DNA of 53,952 nucleotides from Candidatus Kapaibacterium sp. (GTDB lineage: Bacteria > Bacteroidota > Ignavibacteria > Kapaibacteriales > UBA7675), in NCBI GenBank assembly GCA_028284775.1, contig JANQRB010000096.1:1-53952 (forward strand), in the 5' to 3' direction. Numbering within the stretch: position 1 is the first letter of the stretch; every line of letters starts with the position of its first letter. The translations under genes were made by a program, and so were the position numbers. The notes beneath the pieces are model-generated. The model saw nothing but the letters and a program-made list of their open reading frames with translations. It had not been told where the DNA came from and did not search any database. Shown here one piece after another: positions 17,014-25,430 of the stretch.

Positions 17014-18000
17014 ATGACACTCCATATTACAAATGGCGACAGCGTGGTCGATCTTATGCGTCAGGCCGGTATCGGCGGCCGGGTACTACCCTGGCGCGAT
17101 CTCTTGCATGAAGGACCGGTGCCGGCGGATCTAAGCCTGAGTGAACTTTCGGCCCGGCGCGCATCGTTTATCGCCTCCTGCGCCTGGGGTGAGGAAGAAG
17201 AGGTTCTGGCTGACTTCCGCAAGCGCGATGACCTGCTGGGGAGATATGCAGACTTTGACGAGGTTCTGTTGTGGTTTGAGCATGATCTCTACGACCAGTT
17301 GCAGCTGCTTCAACTGCTTGACTTTTTCCATTCACAGGACGAAACTGTCTGTCCGCTGCGTCAGATAGTTGTCGGTGAATTTCTCGGTATGATGAGTCCG
17401 GCAAAACTTATGAGTCTGCTCGGCAGTGCAGAGGACGTCCGACCGGAGCATTTGCAGGCCGCCGCCCGCGCCTGGGCTGCCTTTCGCGCACCCGAACCCG
17501 ACAATCTACTTGCGCTCTTGCAGGAGGATCTCGCAATTCTGCCTTTCCTCCGCCCGGCCCTGCGACGCCATCTGGAGCAATTCCCCGACCGCCGCTCAGG
17601 TCTGGCGCGCACCGAACGCCATGCACTGGAGGCATTGGCACAAGGACATGACACCGCGCCGGCAATCTTCCGTTTTGCGCAGGATGCCGAAGAGAGCCCT
17701 TTTATGGGCGACTGGACCTTCTGGTTGTATCTGAAGCGTCTCGGCAGCGGAGACCAGGCACTGCTGCAACGCACGGATGGCGAGGCATTAGTCATCCCGC
17801 CTCATCACCCGGACAATGAAGCTTTTTTGTCGACTACCTTAACTCTGAGTCCTGCAGGGCGGAAAGTGCTCGCCGGCGAGCTTGACTGGCTGTCCCTGGC
17901 TGGAATCGATACCTGGCTGGGCGGCGTACATTTGCGACCGGGAGCTGTCTGGCGCTGGGACGCCGACAGCGAAACGCTGGTGCAAAGCGACGCGCGATGA
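17014..18000 (+). CDS. DUF1835/DUF3658 domain protein
   Basis: A 328-residue cytoplasmic protein of unknown function. The first 120 residues carry the DUF1835 pattern (LHITNGDSVVDLM, then WRDLLHEGPVP and the VLLWFEHDLYDQLQLL stretch). The region around residues 215-260 (FRFAQDAEESPFMGDWTFWLYLKRL) resembles the DUF3658 partner domain usually found with it. The remainder continues a winged-helix-like tail (LTLSPAGRKVLAGE). I chose the ATG at 17014 because it starts the conserved strand and has AAGGGA nine bases upstream; the in-frame extension from 16861 is not supported. The biochemical role of the family is not established. It converges with the blaR1-like gene eight bases downstream. Confidence 0.85.
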   Translation: MTLHITNGDSVVDLMRQAGIGGRVLPWRDLLHEGPVPADLSLSELSARRASFIASCAWGEEEEVLADFRKRDDLLGRYADFDEVLLWFEHDLYDQLQLLQLLDFFHSQDETVCPLRQIVVGEFLGMMSPAKLMSLLGSAEDVRPEHLQAAARAWAAFRAPEPDNLLALLQEDLAILPFLRPALRRHLEQFPDRRSGLARTERHALEALAQGHDTAPAIFRFAQDAEESPFMGDWTFWLYLKRLGSGDQALLQRTDGEALVIPPHHPDNEAFLSTTLTLSPAGRKVLAGELDWLSLAGIDTWLGGVHLRPGAVWRWDADSETLVQSDAR

Positions 18001-18008
18001 AGTGATGG

Positions 18009-19322
18009 TCAATTCGCCCGGAAGACGACCGGCAGTGATATCCAGGCCGGCACAGCTTCGCCATTCCGTCGGGCCGGCACGAAGCGCGTGGCCAACAGTG
18101 CTTTGATAGCGCTCTGACTCAGGACATTCTTCATTGCGTCATTCTGTACTTCATTGAAGAGATGGCTGCGATTCATGTCCGCAACGACCGAATCGACCGC
18201 ACCGGCGACCGTGACGCGTGCCTTCAGGAATATTTTCCCTTCAATTCCCGCTTCCTTGGCGGCGGCGGGGAAAATGAGCCTGGCGGCAAGAGCCTGCATT
18301 CCGCCCTCGATGGCAGGCTGTTGATCGAGCTGTTCCGCATGGGCCGGCAAAGTGGACTCTGCCGGTGCATCCTGGATTTTGTCTTCGCAATTCCAGAGAA
18401 AGGGCAGCAACGCCGCCGTGAGCAAACATAAGAGAATACGTTGCATCGGAAACTCCTTTTGAGAAAGATTAAGGTAACGAATGCGCTTACGCAAAGAGCG
18501 GAAGCCGCGCGAAAATTCGAGAACTGCGTAGTCATGCCGGCAGCGACTTTCCGCGGTTGCAAGCAGAATTCTGGCATAGTCGAAGGGCTTGATCTGCGCC
18601 GCCCGGCACGCTGATTCGTCGCAGGCCATTTCATTGAATTCGCGAAGCTTGCGTAGCAGCGGCCAGACAAGAGGATTGAAAAAGTGCAGACTGCTGGCCA
18701 GGGCTACCAGCGGCAGGAGATACTGATCGCCCTGAGCCAGGTGCGCGCACTCGTGATGCAGCACAGCCCGCCGGTGTTCCACGCTCCACTGTTCCCAGGC
18801 CGGAGGGACAAGGATGCGGCAGCGGCGAAAACCGATTACAAAGGGCGCTGTTCCGGCCGGTCCCATGAGCACCGGAATGTGCCGAAAGCGCGTCGGCAGC
18901 AATTTCCGGGCCGAGGGTAGAGCGCGTGCCCGACCGGCGATGGCATACATCCTGCCTGTAGCCCGGATACTGAAGATTATGCCGCCAAGGGCGCCAATCA
19001 GCCAGAGGCAATACAGCAGACTTGTCGCGGAGAGAGACGACGATGTACTTGCCGTGGCCGTCCGCAGACCTAGCCCATCGAAGATGGCTGTGACAGCAGA
19101 CAGCGAGTAGGGCGTCGGGGCGACGGCGGCGGCGGGAATAAGCGGCAGGATGAATATCTTCACCAGACCCAGAATGGCGATATGACGCAACAGTCGGGCC
19201 TTGTGCCCCCGAAGAACGAACAGCAGCGCCAGAATCAGCCCGATGAACAGACAATTGTGAATGCTGGCCGCCAGCATCAGTTCCAGCCAGGCGGCGCTCG
19301 TGTGATTCAAGGCTTCAATCAT
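18009..19322 (-). CDS. BlaR1/MecR1-like M56 metallopeptidase with a TonB C-terminal domain
   Basis: A 437-residue membrane peptidase. Hydrophobic segments lie at about 12-37, 45-68 and 100-120, and a further one at about 290-308. The zinc motif is HHECAHLAQGD (His190, Glu191, His194), followed by the typical NEMACDESACR with the third ligand. The last 90 residues are a TonB C-terminal-type fold (AGVEGKIFLKARVTVAGAV-like strand, then TRFVPARRNGEAV). In BlaR1 relatives the peptidase inactivates the BlaI repressor after an external signal. Here there is no penicillin-binding sensor; the TonB-like module takes its place, a common arrangement in Bacteroidota. The start overlaps the end of the blaI-like gene by eight bases, indicating translational coupling. 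Confidence 0.9.
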   Translation of the reverse strand: MIEALNHTSAAWLELMLAASIHNCLFIGLILALLFVLRGHKARLLRHIAILGLVKIFILPLIPAAAVAPTPYSLSAVTAIFDGLGLRTATASTSSSLSATSLLYCLWLIGALGGIIFSIRATGRMYAIAGRARALPSARKLLPTRFRHIPVLMGPAGTAPFVIGFRRCRILVPPAWEQWSVEHRRAVLHHECAHLAQGDQYLLPLVALASSLHFFNPLVWPLLRKLREFNEMACDESACRAAQIKPFDYARILLATAESRCRHDYAVLEFSRGFRSLRKRIRYLNLSQKEFPMQRILLCLLTAALLPFLWNCEDKIQDAPAESTLPAHAEQLDQQPAIEGGMQALAARLIFPAAAKEAGIEGKIFLKARVTVAGAVDSVVADMNRSHLFNEVQNDAMKNVLSQSAIKALLATRFVPARRNGEAVPAWISLPVVFRAN

Positions 19323-19707
19323 CGCTGCGTCGCTCCATTTGATCGATGAGGCTGCGAAGCAGCTCGAGCTCTTCGGCGCTCAGCGCATCGTTGGCGACGA
19401 TATGGCTGATCAATGCCCCCGCGGAACCGCGAAAGACACGTTGCACGAATGAGTGCGTTTCCTTACCAACGACATCGTCGCGCTGCACCAGTGGCTGATA
19501 GAAATTCACCAATCCGACTTTCTTTTTGCGCAGAAAACCCTTTTTGACGAGTGTGTTCATTACGGTCTGGATTGTGGTATACGCCTTTTCCTCAGCCGGA
19601 TAGCCTGACTGCAGGACGTCGCGAACGGCGGGAGCCCCGCCGAGGCGCCAGACTATTTCCATCACTTCCCATTCCAGGGCCGAAAGCAGCGATAAGCGTT
19701 CGGGCAT
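19315..19707 (-). CDS. BlaI/MecI/CopY family transcriptional repressor
   Basis: A 130-residue winged-helix repressor. The core reads LSALEWEVMEIVWRLGGAPAV, then AYTTIQTVMNTLVKKGFL and the wing RKKKVGLVNFYQPLV, all diagnostic of the family. The C-terminal helices (residues 75-130) should dimerise it. I start at the ATG at 19707, which has a perfect AAGGAG nine bases upstream; the 17-residue extension to 19758 is unlikely. It is co-transcribed with, and overlaps, the M56 peptidase gene that probably cleaves it. A palindrome at 19823-19840 upstream is the likely operator, suggesting autorepression. The target regulon beyond this pair is unknown. Confidence 0.93.
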   Translation of the reverse strand: MPERLSLLSALEWEVMEIVWRLGGAPAVRDVLQSGYPAEEKAYTTIQTVMNTLVKKGFLRKKKVGLVNFYQPLVQRDDVVGKETHSFVQRVFRGSAGALISHIVANDALSAEELELLRSLIDQMERRSDD

Positions 19708-19813
19708 TGAAGCACTCCTTTGAATTCGGGAAAAAAAGCCCTGGATTTCAGGGCGCACTCGTGCTGTCGATTGTCATCAGCGCAGGCGAACAAGGTCGGC
19801 TGCAACTATAATT

Positions 19814-19840
19814 GTAGGATATCTACTATAGATATAGTAG
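19814..19840. promoter_or_regulatory. Probable BlaI-type operator with two interleaved dyads
   Basis: CTACTATA and TATAGTAG form a perfect 8-bp inverted repeat around GA (19823-19840). A second dyad, GTAG-N5-CTAC, lies at 19814-19826 and shares one half-site. The core TACTATAGATATAGTA closely resembles the mycobacterial BlaI site as I recall it (TACTACATATGTAGTA). It sits about 110 bases upstream of the blaI start and about 170 bases before the divergent sigma-factor gene, so it could control either or both. Confidence 0.7.
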
Positions 19841-20009
19841 CAATATAGAATCGCCAATCCATCCAGTCAAGAAAATAATTGTCAGGCAGCGATTAATGCT
19901 TTGAGTCTGCAGGCGAAAGCCCGAACTCAAATTTTTCCCGGCAATTTTGAAACACAGTCTACACTCCGAAGTCTCTTGAACATCGAAGCGCGGCAAAACA
20001 TATTCGGGG

Positions 20010-20591
20010 ATGGTGGTGGCGCAGCGAAGTAAGGGCACAGATGCAAGTCAATTCACGGATAGTGAATTGTATGATCTTGTGTGTCGCGGCGGCGATCAGC
20101 GAGATCGGTCATTTGCTGTGATCTATGAAAGGCATTCCGCCAAAGTTTATGCGTATTGTCTTCGCATTCTCGAGAATGAAGACAGTGCGCGGGAGGTCTT
20201 TCAGGAAACTTTCGTACGCTTTTACCACACGGCGATGCGCGAACGAAGTGTGACGAATGTTCACGGATACCTGATAAAAATTGCCCGCAATCTTTGCCTC
20301 GACGCACGTAAAGAATTCAGTCGGACCGCAAACATCGAAGATTTTGAATTTGCCTTTGAAGATACGACGCTGGAAAACAAGGAAATCGCCGTGCTGCTGG
20401 ATATGGCCCTGGGCTTGCTTGCCGAGCCCTACCGCGAAGCCTTCGTTCTACAAGTACACAATGGCTTAAGCTACAAGGAAATCGCTGATGTCACTGATGT
20501 ACCCTTAACGACGGTGCGCAACCGGGTCGTAAGGGCGAAAAAGAAGATGCGTGAAATCCTGGCGCCCTATCTGACAACCTGGCTAGTCTAA
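20010..20591 (+). CDS. ECF-type RNA polymerase sigma factor
   Basis: A 193-residue sigma-70 family protein with only regions 2 and 4. Region 2 reads YERHSAKVYAYCLRILENE then AREVFQETFVRFY; region 4 reads REAFVLQVHNGLSYKEIAD and the recognition helix VPLTTVRNRVVRAKKKM. It directs polymerase to a dedicated promoter set. The next gene, 19 bases downstream, encodes a membrane protein in the position and with the topology of an anti-sigma factor, so I infer control by sequestration. The gene is transcribed divergently from blaI, whose operator lies between them. GGGG just before the ATG is a weak ribosome site. Confidence 0.93.
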   Translation: MVVAQRSKGTDASQFTDSELYDLVCRGGDQRDRSFAVIYERHSAKVYAYCLRILENEDSAREVFQETFVRFYHTAMRERSVTNVHGYLIKIARNLCLDARKEFSRTANIEDFEFAFEDTTLENKEIAVLLDMALGLLAEPYREAFVLQVHNGLSYKEIADVTDVPLTTVRNRVVRAKKKMREILAPYLTTWLV

Positions 20592-20610
20592 ACCAAGCTG
20601 GATTATTGTT

Positions 20611-21888
20611 ATGCAACACGACGAATCCTTCGCGCCCTCCGAACTGCTTTACCTCTTTCTGGACGGCGAAACCGATGACATCCAGCAGTCAATGTTGTTT
20701 TCGGCAATGGCTCACAGCAGCGAGTTACAGGAAGAATTTCGCGATGCGCTCCAAATGTACACCGCCGGCGAAAGGCTTCGCAATGACCTGACGACTCCTG
20801 AAGCGGCCTCGAAGGCTGTGTTTGGCAGGCTGGGGATTGGAGGCTCGGACAGCCCTGACCCTATCAACTCTGCGACGGCCGCCCGCGCTACCCCGCACTG
20901 GCAACTCTGGTATGTACCAATTGCGACCGCGGCTGCCGGCGCACTGATTACAGCGCTGTTCATGATGCCCGGTGCTCTCGGCTCATCGGCGGACAGCCCG
21001 GCTGCGCTGGTGGAAGAACCGGCGGCGGTCTCGGCCCCACCTGCGAAAATTGCCCTAGGGGAAAGCGGCACAGCGAGGGGCGAGGCGACCAATACGGACC
21101 TTGCGCGAAATGACGGCGATATGGCCGAGGCGCTGACGGCGGTAAAAGAAGAAGCGTCGGCATCCAGCTTAACATCAGACGATCGTCCGGACCTTACACA
21201 ACTCATTACTGCCGTTCCGAATAGCGCTGGTATTGATGAGCCCGCTTCGGCACTTTTCACGCCGCAGCCATTCAATCTGTCGCAGGCCAGGGGTCTCAGA
21301 CTGGCCAATGTGCACAGCCCTGATCTGTATCAATCCGGCGGCATTCAGCCACTGCCGCCGACACCCGTCGGCTCGCTGGAGGTGGCAGCAGGGACGGCGG
21401 ATGACAAATCCTGGCTGCCGCATTCGGTGCAGCTCGCCGGGGTTGATAACATGCTGTACTTTCCCGATCGAAGCATTGCGGGCGGCGAAGCGACGACCTT
21501 AAACAATGCCAGCCTGGCCTTACTCTATGACCTGAACGACGAAATAGCCTTTGGAATTGAGCTTGGTCAGACGACACTGCCTTTGCGTGTCCTCAATGGT
21601 GATCGTTATGAAGATGTACCGGTACTGCGTTGGGCGGGTGGGCTCCTGCTGTATCGACCGGCAGCATTCGAGCTTGCTTTTAATCTGCGCCCCTTTATGC
21701 AGTCGACGCTGGCTGCGACGCGTTCGGGGCCGATGCTGCGCTCGGTGGTCGGCCTGGAATACACGCCGGAAACACGTGTGAGCTTCGCATTGGGAGTTGA
21801 AGGCACGGGCCTGGCTTATCAGCACGAAGGCAGCATTTTTGTAACGAGTAAGTTCGGCTTTAACTATCGCGTCGGCATCCGATTTTGA
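20611..21888 (+). CDS. Anti-sigma-like membrane protein with a C-terminal outer-membrane-barrel-like region
   Basis: A 425-residue protein. Residues 1-95 are acidic and helical (APSELLYLFLDGETDD, MAHSSELQEEF), as in cytoplasmic anti-sigma domains, without a zinc-finger motif. One membrane segment lies at about 99-120 (LWYVPIATAAAGALITALFMM). A low-complexity Ala/Glu/Ser-rich linker runs to about 215. The last 170 residues look like paired amphipathic strands of an outer-membrane barrel (SLALLYDLNDEIAFGIELGQ, AFELAFNLRPFMQ, FGFNYRVGIRF) and end in Phe, the usual OMP terminal residue. The function is inferred from gene order after the sigma gene and from topology. Whether the barrel-like part inserts in the outer membrane, or stays periplasmic as a sensor, is open. 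Confidence 0.75.
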   Translation: MQHDESFAPSELLYLFLDGETDDIQQSMLFSAMAHSSELQEEFRDALQMYTAGERLRNDLTTPEAASKAVFGRLGIGGSDSPDPINSATAARATPHWQLWYVPIATAAAGALITALFMMPGALGSSADSPAALVEEPAAVSAPPAKIALGESGTARGEATNTDLARNDGDMAEALTAVKEEASASSLTSDDRPDLTQLITAVPNSAGIDEPASALFTPQPFNLSQARGLRLANVHSPDLYQSGGIQPLPPTPVGSLEVAAGTADDKSWLPHSVQLAGVDNMLYFPDRSIAGGEATTLNNASLALLYDLNDEIAFGIELGQTTLPLRVLNGDRYEDVPVLRWAGGLLLYRPAAFELAFNLRPFMQSTLAATRSGPMLRSVVGLEYTPETRVSFALGVEGTGLAYQHEGSIFVTSKFGFNYRVGIRF

Positions 21889-21909
21889 TAATTGACGAGC
21901 AGGAATTTC

Positions 21910-22584
21910 ATGCGAGGAACTAAGATGAATTTAAGTCTTGTCATGTTGTTCGCCGCTTTCATACTGAGCCTGACGAGCGCTTGCAGCGACAGCACTATCA
22001 ACGGCGGAAATGAGCCGGGGCCAGGGGAATCCACCGCACAGCCATCGATTTCGAAGCAGCCCGAGTCAATGTCCGTCTGCGTTGGCGACGACGTCACTTT
22101 TCGTTCAGATGCCGTCGGTGAGCCCGCGCCGACAGTTCAGTGGCAGGAGGATAGCGGTGCCGGCTATGCGGATATGACAGGCAGGCAGACGACGACACTG
22201 AGCCTTAGTGCGGTTACGAAGCCGATGGACGGCAATCGCTACCGGGCGGTCTATCGCAACGACAACGGCGAGACGACGACGGTCGAGGTTAGCCTGACGG
22301 TCTTCAGCAGTCCGTCCATTCTGGATCATCCTGAGGACCGGCTGGTCACTCAAAGCTCGAGCGCGACATTCCAGGCACAGGCCCTCAGCGCGATTCCCAT
22401 GTCGGTTACGTGGCAGCGCGATGCCAATGACAGTAACGGCTGGCAGGATATACCGGGCAGGACAAGTGCAACTCTGGTTGTTAATAATGTCACGCTCGCG
22501 ATGGATCTCTATCGTTTTCGCGCGATATTCACCAATAGCTGTGGATTGACAATCACGAGCACCGCCACATTGAGCGTACAGTAA
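21910..22584 (+). CDS. Lipoprotein with two Ig-like domains
   Basis: A 224-residue exported protein. The signal peptide has a basic start (MRGTKMN) and ends at the lipobox LTSAC, so Cys is lipidated. After a Gly/Pro/Glu linker come two Ig-like beta-sandwich domains of about 85 residues each. Both have the Ig_3-like pattern: QP or HP strand, Cys or Gln core, VQWQEDSG / VTWQRDAN Trp, and a closing TTLSLSAV / ATLVVNNV ... YRAVYRN / YRFRAIFTN. The ATG at 21910 gives the charged n-region; an ATG at 21925 is an alternative with GAGGAA upstream. It lies 21 bases after the anti-sigma-like gene, so it is probably in the same operon. Such domains usually mediate adhesion or scaffolding at the surface. 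Confidence 0.85.
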   Translation: MRGTKMNLSLVMLFAAFILSLTSACSDSTINGGNEPGPGESTAQPSISKQPESMSVCVGDDVTFRSDAVGEPAPTVQWQEDSGAGYADMTGRQTTTLSLSAVTKPMDGNRYRAVYRNDNGETTTVEVSLTVFSSPSILDHPEDRLVTQSSSATFQAQALSAIPMSVTWQRDANDSNGWQDIPGRTSATLVVNNVTLAMDLYRFRAIFTNSCGLTITSTATLSVQ

Positions 22585-22690
22585 TCATCGAGGCGCGTAT
22601 CTGCCAATTCGCCGGGCAGCACGCAGAACAATCTATCCCCGGCCTTGATTACGGAGCATCCGATTCGCCGAATTTTCTTTAGCTTTGCGT

Positions 22691-25339
22691 ATGCAGCACA
22701 AGGGAATTCCGCTTTGGGCGCTTGCAGTGTTCGCCATTCAATCGCTTGCTGCCCAGGACACGATCGAAAACCGACAAGACTATTTATCACTGCCCCTGCA
22801 CGACAGTATCGAGGTGGTTCCGGGCGCTGAATTCGAAGCGAACCGCATGCACCGCTTTTTGTTCGGCACGCACTGGCGCAATCTCTGGACTACGCCGATC
22901 TTCGTTCCCGTTCTGAATCTGGACAGCTTTGCGGGCGGCCTGCAGCCGATCAAAAGCGGCGGTCGGCATGAGGCGCTGGTATTGCATTTGCAGGGCAATG
23001 ACGGGCGGCGCTATAAGTATCGGGTGATCAACAAGGATCCGCGTTCCGCCCTGCCGCGCAAGCTGCGCCAGACCGTAGTGGCGCGTGTGTTAAGCGATCA
23101 GACGAGTTCAGCGCACCCGATGGGTGCCGTCATTGCGGCGCCGCTGCTCGATGCCGCCGGTATCTTACACAGCCGCCCTTCGCTCTTTGTCATGCCGGCG
23201 AGCCAGGCGCTGGACGACTTTAACGACGAATTTGCCGGAACCTTCGGCGTCTTCGAAGAGCATCCCGATGAGGGCTATGGTGCGCTGCCCGGCTTTGCCG
23301 GCGCCAGCAAGATTGTGGGCTCATTCAAACTGCTCGACCGGATGGAAGAGGACAGCGACAACCGGATCGACCAGGGCGAATATCTGAAAGCCCGGCTGCT
23401 GGATTTTGTCCTGGGTGACTGGGACCGGCATTACAGCCAATGGCGTTGGGCGCGCTTTGCGGCGAGCGATGACCGGCTCTGGCATGTAATTCCACTGGAC
23501 CGCGATCACGCTCTCTGGCGCTTTGACGGACTGTTTCCCTGGCTTGCGACGCATTGCGTCAGCCGACTTGACGGCGTGAAACTCGGCTATCCGGATATCC
23601 TGGATCCCAACCGCAGCGCGCGCTTTATCGATCGGCGTCTGCTTTCGGAACTGGGCAGGCAGACCTGGGATTCCGTAGCGCGTGCCCTTGCCGCATGCCT
23701 GAGCGATGAGGTTATTGAAGACGCCGTCGCCGCGATGCCTCACCCCTGGTTCGAGCTCGAAGGCGACCGCCTGGTACGGGAACTGAAGGAGCGCCGCGAC
23801 CGTCTGCCGGAATTTGCTGCTTCTTACTATCGTCGTCGCGCGGCCTATGTGGGCATCTATGCTAGTAATCGGCCCGAAATTGCCGACATCAGGCGGCTGG
23901 ACGATCGGCGCGTAGAAGTCTCGCTTTTTCAGATGGCTGACAGCATGCGCCGCAGCAAGGGACGACGATTTTATCATCGTGTGTTCGATGCCGCGGAAAC
24001 CAGCGAAATCCGCTTGTATCTGCTTGGCGGCGACGACCTGACCATCATTAAGGGTTCTGTTAACAGCAGCATCGAAATCAAAATCGTCGGCGGCGAGGGT
24101 GATGACGAATTGCGCGATGAGGCCCTCGTTCGCGGCCACTTTTTGAGCCTCATTCCCTTTATTCCCTCTGCCGAAACACAGACCTATTTCTACGACGCCG
24201 ACAGCGGCAGCGGCTTTGTGCCCGGACCCGGCAGTAAATGGATTCGCGACCTGCCACCTCCGCCGGAAGGTAAGAAAGACCGCCATGAACCGGATGAGCG
24301 CGACTGGGGCGTCGAGTGGAAATTCAGACCCTGGCTTCACTATGGTTCGGACGACGGACTGACAATCGGCGGGGGGCCTGTCCTGTATAATTACGATTTT
24401 GCGGCGGCGCCCTACGACTCGCGCATACAGCTCCGCGGCGCCTGGGCTTCAGGCGGAGGCAAAACACGCTATGATTTCAACGGCCGCTTCAATTCCCTGA
24501 TCAGGGGAGCGACTGTGCTGAGCAGCCTGCGCCTGACCGAGCTTCAGATTCGCCAATACTACGGCATGGGCAATGAAAGTGTACTGGACGACAGCCTCCA
24601 CAATGCCGGCTACTATGAAGTGCAGCAGGAATTGTTGATGCTGCGGGCGCATGTACAGGTGCCGCTGTTCGACCATGCCTATGTGTATGGCGGCGGACGT
24701 TGGAGTCTTTCCAATATCAGCACGGCGCGCGATCATCTGATCGGCGACAGCCGTCCCTATGGAATCGACAAAGTGCGTCTTGGCGCGCTGGAAGCGGGAT
24801 TGCGTTATGAAACACGTAATAAGGGCTCGGCATCGAAAAAGGGCATTTTGTTTAATATTGCCGCTTCCCTGGTGCCTGCGATTTTTGATAGCCGCGAGAC
24901 CTTCACCCGACTAAGCGCGGAATGGCGTTCGTATCTGAGGCTGCGGCCCGGGACGGACATCACTCTTGCCACGCGAGTGCTTGGCGAGCGTGTTTGGGGC
25001 GACGCTCCATTCTTTGAGGCTGTCTTTCTTGGGGGAAGTCAATCCTTGCGCGGTTTTACGCGGGAACGCTTCGCCGGCAACGCGGCAGTCTCGGCGGCAG
25101 TAGAAATGAGGGTCGAGCTCGGTGAACCGCAAATTGTCGTACCCGTTGCGATCGGTTTGACCGCAGCGGCAGAAAGCGGACGGGTATTTGTTGACGGCGA
25201 AAGCTCGGATGTCTGGCATTCGGCGGTCGGCGGCGGCATCTATCTCTCTTTTGTTCGGCGCCGCCTGACAGCCAGCGCTTCGCTGATGCAATCCAGGGAG
25301 CAGCTGGGGCTGCACATCAGGGGCGGTTTCGCATTTTGA
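22691..25339 (+). CDS. Kinase-like domain fused to an Omp85/BamA-type outer-membrane barrel
   Basis: An 882-residue exported protein. A signal peptide ends near AQ (residues 1-22). Residues 85-330 contain motifs reminiscent of CotH/HipA-type atypical kinases: RYKYRVINKDP (possible ATP-contacting Lys), GDWDRHYSQWRW (242-253) and PLDRDHAL (268-275). The order resembles a catalytic loop followed by a metal-binding Asp. Residues about 550-882 look like a 16-strand Omp85 barrel with the lid signature FLGGSQSLRGFTRERFAG and a final AF. I see no POTRA repeats. Kinase activity is unproven, since the region could be a pseudokinase. It follows the Ig lipoprotein after 106 bases. I start at ATG 22691; a TTG two codons earlier is possible. 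Confidence 0.78.
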   Translation: MQHKGIPLWALAVFAIQSLAAQDTIENRQDYLSLPLHDSIEVVPGAEFEANRMHRFLFGTHWRNLWTTPIFVPVLNLDSFAGGLQPIKSGGRHEALVLHLQGNDGRRYKYRVINKDPRSALPRKLRQTVVARVLSDQTSSAHPMGAVIAAPLLDAAGILHSRPSLFVMPASQALDDFNDEFAGTFGVFEEHPDEGYGALPGFAGASKIVGSFKLLDRMEEDSDNRIDQGEYLKARLLDFVLGDWDRHYSQWRWARFAASDDRLWHVIPLDRDHALWRFDGLFPWLATHCVSRLDGVKLGYPDILDPNRSARFIDRRLLSELGRQTWDSVARALAACLSDEVIEDAVAAMPHPWFELEGDRLVRELKERRDRLPEFAASYYRRRAAYVGIYASNRPEIADIRRLDDRRVEVSLFQMADSMRRSKGRRFYHRVFDAAETSEIRLYLLGGDDLTIIKGSVNSSIEIKIVGGEGDDELRDEALVRGHFLSLIPFIPSAETQTYFYDADSGSGFVPGPGSKWIRDLPPPPEGKKDRHEPDERDWGVEWKFRPWLHYGSDDGLTIGGGPVLYNYDFAAAPYDSRIQLRGAWASGGGKTRYDFNGRFNSLIRGATVLSSLRLTELQIRQYYGMGNESVLDDSLHNAGYYEVQQELLMLRAHVQVPLFDHAYVYGGGRWSLSNISTARDHLIGDSRPYGIDKVRLGALEAGLRYETRNKGSASKKGILFNIAASLVPAIFDSRETFTRLSAEWRSYLRLRPGTDITLATRVLGERVWGDAPFFEAVFLGGSQSLRGFTRERFAGNAAVSAAVEMRVELGEPQIVVPVAIGLTAAAESGRVFVDGESSDVWHSAVGGGIYLSFVRRRLTASASLMQSREQLGLHIRGGFAF

Positions 25340-25430
25340 TTAACTAAACGATTCCCTTGGAATTCAAATCACGGCATTTGTCGGAGCATTCCCGATTCGT
25401 CGCTTTGTTTTATCGGAGCCAGCTTTATTC

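Noticed and set aside
22680..22687. TAGCTTTG, a perfect -7-like box before the Omp85 fusion
   Set aside because: It sits only three bases from the ATG and would make a leaderless transcript; the TTG partner is 32 bases away.
23321..24340. 339-codon open frame on the minus strand
   Set aside because: Antisense to the Omp85 fusion gene; no motifs.
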